This document shows, in pieces, positions 59,684 to 64,000 of a stretch of DNA of 64,000 bases. Position 1 is the first letter of the stretch, and each line of letters begins with the position of its first letter. Both the position numbers and the translations under genes were made by a program. Under the pieces are notes generated by a model. The model searched no databases. It saw only the letters and a list, made by a program, of their open reading frames with translations, and was not told where the DNA came from. Source of the DNA: Erythrobacter sp. BLCC-B19 (GTDB lineage Bacteria > Pseudomonadota > Alphaproteobacteria > Sphingomonadales > Sphingomonadaceae); assembly GCF_028621955.1 (NCBI RefSeq), contig NZ_CP117516.1:2998001-3062000 (forward strand). Reading direction: 5' to 3'.

Positions 59684-62248
59684 ATGAAAGCGCCCATGAC
59701 AGGACGGCACCAGATGCGCGCCTTGGGGCGCAGCGGCGGCGAAAGCGGCTCGGGGGATACGACACTTCCGGAGGTCGGCGGGCAGGCTCTTGCGGGGGAA
59801 GAGACGCTCGACCTTGCTGAAAGCTGGGCTGAGGACGAGGCCCATGCTGGCGATCATCCGGGCGGCTCGCACAGGCTTATGGCGGTGCTGGCCATTCTGG
59901 TTACTGCCGCATGGAGCGGGTTCTTCGTCTGGGCCAATTGGGCGCAAATGCTGGCGGGCGCCGCGCCTGCGCAATGGGCGAGCTGGGTGGTCAGCTGGGC
60001 GGTGCCGGTCGCGCTGGTGGGGATCGGCTGGCTGCTGGCGATGCGTTCCTCGCAGGCCGAAGCGGTGCGCTTTGCCAATACTGCCGCTTTGATGAACCGA
60101 GAGAGCGCCGCGCTTGAAGCCCGGCTCAAGGTGGTCAACCGCGAGCTCAGTCTGGCGCGCGAGTTTCTTGCCGCCCAAGCGCGTGATCTTGAAGCACTGG
60201 GCCGCATTGCGGCAGAGCGGCTGGGTGCCCATGCGGGTGAATTGCAGGCGCTTATTGCCAGCAACGGCGCACAGGTCGAAGCCATCAGCACCACGAGTGA
60301 GACCGCGCTCGGCAATATGAACCGCCTGCGCGATGATCTGCCCGTGATTGCGAACGCGGCTCGCGACGTGGCCAACCAGATCGGTGCGGCAGGGCGCACC
60401 GCCGAGGATCAGCTCGGCAAGCTTACCGGCGGCATGACCGCGCTGGGCGAAGCAGGCAACAGCAGCGAAGCGCAGGTTGCGCGCCTGACTGCGCAGGTGG
60501 GCGATGCCCTGGGCCAGTTCGAAACGCAGGTCGCACGGGTCGAAGCGCTCGTGACCCAGCGGTTTGCCGCCTTGCAGAACGAAGCGGAGGCCTATCGCGA
60601 ACGCATTGCCGCACTCGAAAGCGAAGCACTCAGCGCGCAAGCCGGACGGGTGGAGGATATTCGCGCGCAGGCAAACACCATCGCCGACAGCCTGCACGCC
60701 GCAACCACGCAGGCGCAAACCGATTTCGCGGCAACCATCACCGCCTTGCACGAGGCGATGACGGAAAAGCTCCAGCTGGTCGACCAGCTTGACCGCAGCA
60801 CGCAGGCCGCAAGTGCGCAGCGCCTCGCCGATCTGCGCGATGCCGCGCAGCAGATAGACAGCCAGATCGAGGCGCGCGGCAGCCGCTTTGAAGAGCTGAT
60901 CCAGCAGCGCCAGGCCGCCTTCGAGACGACCGAAGCGCAGGCCAGCGAAGTCTTGGCGCAGCGGCTCGCCGCGCTCGATGATGCGCTGGCGCAGCGGCGC
61001 GAGGCGCAGATGGCCGAGATTGAAAAGCTGGTGGCGCTTGGTGATGCGCTCGGCGAACAGGCGGCCGAGCTCGAACGCGCGATCGCGGCCATCAGCCAGT
61101 CCGGTGAGGCCACCCGCTCGACGCTTGGCGAAGGCCTGAACGCCCTCATGCAGCAGCTCGCCGACAAGCGTGTGGCACTTGCCGCGACCGAGGCGCAGCT
61201 GGTGCAGCTCACCGACAGCAGCGTGCGGATGCTCGAAATCCTGCAATCGGGCACCCGCACCTGCCGTGAGAATCTGACGACCGCGATCAGCGCGGCCAAC
61301 GGGGCGCTCGAAGGGGTCGAGGCCCGCGCCGACAAGGTCGAAGCGCTGATGCTGCGGAGCACGCAGGCAGGCAGCGACCTGTCCGACTATCTGCTCAAGA
61401 CCCGTAGCGAAATCGACGCGGCTGAAGTCGCGATTGCCGGGTTCAAGTCGCATCTTGCGGAGGAGACCGAGGACGCCCTCGCCCGGCTTCAGGGGCTGCG
61501 CGGCGGCTTTGCGCGACTGGCAGAGGAAAGCGGCGCGCTGGCGAACGCCAGTCAGAACACGCTGCGCGCGGCGCTCGGCACGCTCGAAGAGGCCATCGCG
61601 CAGGCCTTCGCCACGCTCGATCAGGGTGCGCGCGAGCGGTTGCTGGCGCTGGCTGGCAGTATCGGGGCCGACGCCGTCGGCGTGCTTGAACGTGCGCTGC
61701 GCACCGAGGCGGCTTCCACGCTCGGCAAGCTTGAACAATCCGCGGCACACGCCGCCGGGGTCGGGCGCGAGGCGGCAATTCAGCTGCGCGATCAGCTGGT
61801 CAAGGTGAACGAACTTACCGGAAATCTCGAACAGCGCGTCACTCGTGCGCGCGAACTGGCTGAAGAGCAGGTCAATAATGACTTTGCGCGGCGGATGGCG
61901 CTGATCACCGACAGCCTCAATTCTGCGGCTATCGACATCACCGCAGGCCTCTCAACCGAGGTCGCCGACACAGCGTGGGACGCCTATCTCAAGGGCGACC
62001 GCGGCATCTTCACCCGCCGCGCGGTGCGCCTTATCGACAATGGCACCGCCAAGGATATCGCCACGCTCTACAGCGCCGACGAGACGTTCAAGGCCAATGT
62101 CAGCCGCTACATCCACGATTTCGAGGCACTGCTGCGGCAGACGCTCTCGACCCGCGATGGCCACGTGCTGAGCGTGACGATGCTGGGATCGGACATGGGC
62201 AAGCTCTACGTCGCTCTCGCGCAGGCAATCCAGCGGTTCCGCACCTAG
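59684..62248 (+). CDS. Large two-TM coiled-coil protein, TipN-like architecture
   Basis: An 854-aa protein. Residues 1-62 are a cytoplasmic, acidic head. Two TM helices follow (about 65-86 and 98-118). From 125 to about 770 it is a nearly unbroken coiled coil rich in Ala, Glu, Gln and Arg. A conserved-looking globular end (780-854) has TAWDAYLKGDRGIFTRRAVRLID and LGSDMGKLYVALAQAIQRF. The shape is like Caulobacter TipN, the new-pole marker, but sequence identity was not checked. Start ATG 59684 is used (59696 and 59714 possible). It faces the HPt-like gene across 59 bp. Confidence 0.82.
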   Translation: MKAPMTGRHQMRALGRSGGESGSGDTTLPEVGGQALAGEETLDLAESWAEDEAHAGDHPGGSHRLMAVLAILVTAAWSGFFVWANWAQMLAGAAPAQWASWVVSWAVPVALVGIGWLLAMRSSQAEAVRFANTAALMNRESAALEARLKVVNRELSLAREFLAAQARDLEALGRIAAERLGAHAGELQALIASNGAQVEAISTTSETALGNMNRLRDDLPVIANAARDVANQIGAAGRTAEDQLGKLTGGMTALGEAGNSSEAQVARLTAQVGDALGQFETQVARVEALVTQRFAALQNEAEAYRERIAALESEALSAQAGRVEDIRAQANTIADSLHAATTQAQTDFAATITALHEAMTEKLQLVDQLDRSTQAASAQRLADLRDAAQQIDSQIEARGSRFEELIQQRQAAFETTEAQASEVLAQRLAALDDALAQRREAQMAEIEKLVALGDALGEQAAELERAIAAISQSGEATRSTLGEGLNALMQQLADKRVALAATEAQLVQLTDSSVRMLEILQSGTRTCRENLTTAISAANGALEGVEARADKVEALMLRSTQAGSDLSDYLLKTRSEIDAAEVAIAGFKSHLAEETEDALARLQGLRGGFARLAEESGALANASQNTLRAALGTLEEAIAQAFATLDQGARERLLALAGSIGADAVGVLERALRTEAASTLGKLEQSAAHAAGVGREAAIQLRDQLVKVNELTGNLEQRVTRARELAEEQVNNDFARRMALITDSLNSAAIDITAGLSTEVADTAWDAYLKGDRGIFTRRAVRLIDNGTAKDIATLYSADETFKANVSRYIHDFEALLRQTLSTRDGHVLSVTMLGSDMGKLYVALAQAIQRFRT

Positions 62249-62529
62249 GTGGCGCTGGCAGCAGGCGGTTTGGGCAGGAAATCGATATCCGCGACCGTCA
62301 CCCAGCCATAGTGGTAATTGGCCACGAACAGCGCCGTGGCGAGCGCTGCGACCACTGATGCGCGGGCAGCGACCTTGCCGGGCTGGAAGTTGATCGGCGC
62401 GCTATCGGCCTGCCCCGGCACCTTGTCCGCCCCCACCTCGTCGGCGGTCTTGACGCCGAAGGGCAGCATCAGAAAGCCGCTCATCACGAAGAACAGGAAG
62501 TAGATCGCCGCAATCGAGGTGATCTGCAT
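62245..62529 (-). CDS. DUF1467 family membrane protein
   Basis: A 94-aa protein with two TM helices (about 4-26 and 58-78) and the family's N-terminus, MQITSIAAIYFLFFVMSGF then LMLPFGVKT. DUF1467 proteins are small inner-membrane proteins of alphaproteobacteria found downstream of the RNase J gene, as here. The ATG overlaps the RNase J stop by one base; the stop overlaps the end of the coiled-coil gene by 4 bp. Function unknown. Confidence 0.9.
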   Translation of the reverse strand: MQITSIAAIYFLFFVMSGFLMLPFGVKTADEVGADKVPGQADSAPINFQPGKVAARASVVAALATALFVANYHYGWVTVADIDFLPKPPAASAT

Positions 62530-64000
62530 CAGGCGGCTGCTCCCGGCATGACAACCCGCACCTGCGGGCGCTTGCCTGACCAGCGCTGCGCCGCGCGGCG
62601 GGCGGCAAGGCGCGCCGCCTCGCGGATCGCGGCCTCATCTTTCGCGTCGCGGCCCTTGAGGCGCTTGATGGCGTTGAGCACATCCTCGGATGCCTCGGCG
62701 AGAAATTCGGGGAGGTCCTCGTCAAGCGGCAGGCCCACCGCCTCGATCACCGGACGGCTCCCGCGCGCCAGCACCACCACCAGCACGCCCTCACCCGCGA
62801 TCCGGCGGCGCATGGTGATCGCATCGCCATCAGCGGGCGAGATGATGTCGCCATCGAGCACCAGACGCCCGGCGCGCACTTCGCCGAGCTTGCCCGGCTT
62901 GCCCGGCGCGAGGCGGACGATGTCTCCGTTCTTCTGCACCACTTGATGCGGGATTCCGCTCGCCTTGCCGACGCGGGCCTGCTCGGCCATGTGGCGGATT
63001 TCGCCGTGCACCGGCACCAGCACCTCGGGCTTGAGCCAATCGTAGAGCGCCTCCAGCTCCGGCCGCCCCGGGTGGCCCGAGACGTGGATCAGCGCCTGCC
63101 GGTCGGTCACCATCTGGATACCGCGCGCGGCGAGCTGGTTCTGGATCTTGCCGATGGCGATCTCGTTGCCGGGGATCTGGCGCGAGGAGAACAGCACCAC
63201 ATCGCCAGCGACCAGTTCGATCGGGTGGTTCATGTCCGCCATCCGCCCGAGCGCCGCCCGCGGCTCGCCCTGCCCGCCGGTGGCGAGGATCAGCACCTGC
63301 CCACGCGACAGGCCCATCGCGGTGTCGAAGTCGACCGGGGTGGGGAAATCAGCGAGGTAGCCGTTGTCCTGCGCCACCTCGATAATGCGATCGAGCGAAC
63401 GGCCCGCGACGCAGATCTGCCGCCCCGTTTCCCGCGCCACTTCGCCCAGCGTTTGCAGGCGCGCGACATTGCTCGCGAAGGTGGTGACGACGACGCGCTT
63501 GCCTGTGTGGCGCGCGACTTCCTCCATCAGCGCCTTGTGCACCGCACCCTCGCTGCCCGAGGCATTGGGGTTGAAGACGTTGGTGGAATCGCACACCAGC
63601 GCCAACACGCCATCTGCACCGATTGCGCGCAGTTCTTCCTCGGTGGTGGGTTCGCCGATGATCGGATCATCGTCGAGCTTCCAGTCGCCAGTGTGGAAGA
63701 TGCGCCCGTGCGGCGTGTCGATCAGCAGGGCATTGCCCTCGGCAATCGAGTGCGCCAGCGGCAGGTAGGTGATAGTGAACGGGCCGAGGTCGATCTGGCC
63801 GTGATCGTCTTCGATAATGTTGAGTTCGACCTGTCCGAGCAGCCCGGCCTCTTCCAGCTTCCTCGCCACCAGATCGGCGGTGAAGGGTGTCGCATAAAGC
63901 GGCACGCCCAGGTCACCCGCGAAATAGGGCACCGCGCCGATGTGATCCTCGTGCGCGTGGGTCAGGACGATGCCGAGCAGATCCTTGCGCCGCTCCTCGA
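62529..64000 (-). CDS. rnj: Ribonuclease J, 5' end cut by the window
   Basis: An MBL-fold/beta-CASP ribonuclease with exo- and endonuclease activity on RNA. The visible part is about 490 residues and reaches the window's right edge, so the N-terminus is missing. Shown are the metal motif THAHEDH (just upstream of 63950), HTGDWKLD, the beta-CASP region (TTFASNVARL, ALIHVSGHPGRPEL) and LVPVHGEIRHM. It ends MPGAAA. In alphaproteobacteria it follows coaX and birA, not seen here, and precedes DUF1467. Confidence 0.95.
   Translation of the reverse strand, partial: EERRKDLLGIVLTHAHEDHIGAVPYFAGDLGVPLYATPFTADLVARKLEEAGLLGQVELNIIEDDHGQIDLGPFTITYLPLAHSIAEGNALLIDTPHGRIFHTGDWKLDDDPIIGEPTTEEELRAIGADGVLALVCDSTNVFNPNASGSEGAVHKALMEEVARHTGKRVVVTTFASNVARLQTLGEVARETGRQICVAGRSLDRIIEVAQDNGYLADFPTPVDFDTAMGLSRGQVLILATGGQGEPRAALGRMADMNHPIELVAGDVVLFSSRQIPGNEIAIGKIQNQLAARGIQMVTDRQALIHVSGHPGRPELEALYDWLKPEVLVPVHGEIRHMAEQARVGKASGIPHQVVQKNGDIVRLAPGKPGKLGEVRAGRLVLDGDIISPADGDAITMRRRIAGEGVLVVVLARGSRPVIEAVGLPLDEDLPEFLAEASEDVLNAIKRLKGRDAKDEAAIREAARLAARRAAQRWSGKRPQVRVVMPGAAA

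Noticed and set aside
59453..61750. A 765-residue minus-strand frame opposite the coiled-coil gene
   Set aside because: The repetitive Ala/Glu codons of the coiled coil leave the opposite strand open; it also runs into the HPt-like gene in another frame.

Overview
The window is a gene-dense, GC-rich stretch of core chromosome from an alphaproteobacterium, most likely a sphingomonad of the Erythrobacteraceae type. The basis for this is inference from gene content and order. It shows dusB-ntrB-ntrC-ntrY-ntrX-hfq-hflX-mazG, tpiA-secG-pyrG, ftsB-pdhA-pdhB with a lipoyl domain fused to PdhB, trpE/G/D/C-moaC-moeA, and lexA/comEC/gltX/gltA. It also has an alphaproteobacterial LexA box (GTTC-N7-GTTC) and a tandem-domain Hfq. 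No insertion sequence, prophage, CRISPR array or integron was seen. There is one tRNA gene, tRNA-Arg(CCT).

Layout. 1-3.4 kb: the tail of a probable holB, then metG, tatD, an MBL-fold hydrolase and a tiny membrane protein, overlapping end to start. 3.5-13.6 kb: mazG on the plus strand, then the minus-strand block hflX, hfq, ntrX, ntrY, ntrC, ntrB, dusB (nitrogen two-component systems plus RNA metabolism). 13.7-17.4 kb: ispDF, a secreted small protein, pncC, ratA-like and lipA. 17.5-24.2 kb: a secreted repeat-helical protein, gyrA, a lysoplasmalogenase-like protein and trmFO, with a 44-bp triple repeat between gyrA and its convergent neighbour. 24.2-28.9 kb: an EF-hand lipid/membrane-anchored protein, a phytoene-synthase-like protein and a TadG/TadE/TadE trio. 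28.9-36.9 kb: pdhB, pdhA, ftsB, an acyl-CoA dehydrogenase, an MFS transporter, tRNA-Arg, DUF1178, a nitrilase-family amidohydrolase, glutaredoxin and Hsp20. 36.9-37.4 kb is about 460 bp without a gene. 37.4-42.6 kb: pyrG, secG, tpiA, and a PpiD-like chaperone facing away from them.

42.6-49.2 kb is a tryptophan/molybdopterin operon, trpE - lipoprotein phosphodiester glycosidase - trpG - trpD - (REP-like element) - trpC - moaC - moeA. Most junctions are stop/start overlaps. 49.2-55.6 kb holds lexA with its own SOS box, comEC (lacking a metallo-hydrolase motif), gltX and gltA. 55.6-62.3 kb is the least understood part. A minus-strand set encodes an HPt-like protein, a membrane protein with a nucleotidyltransferase-like N-terminus, a helical protein and a histidine-kinase-like protein, and it lies back to back with a large two-TM coiled-coil protein. 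Both phosphotransfer proteins lack the histidine that defines their families, so this looks like a signalling or scaffold module that does not work by ordinary phosphorelay. The window ends in DUF1467 and a 5'-truncated RNase J gene.

All annotation is by eye from translated sequence. No database search, folding or alignment program was run, so family names rest on recognised motifs. Starts were chosen from ribosome-binding sites, overlaps and conserved N-termini.
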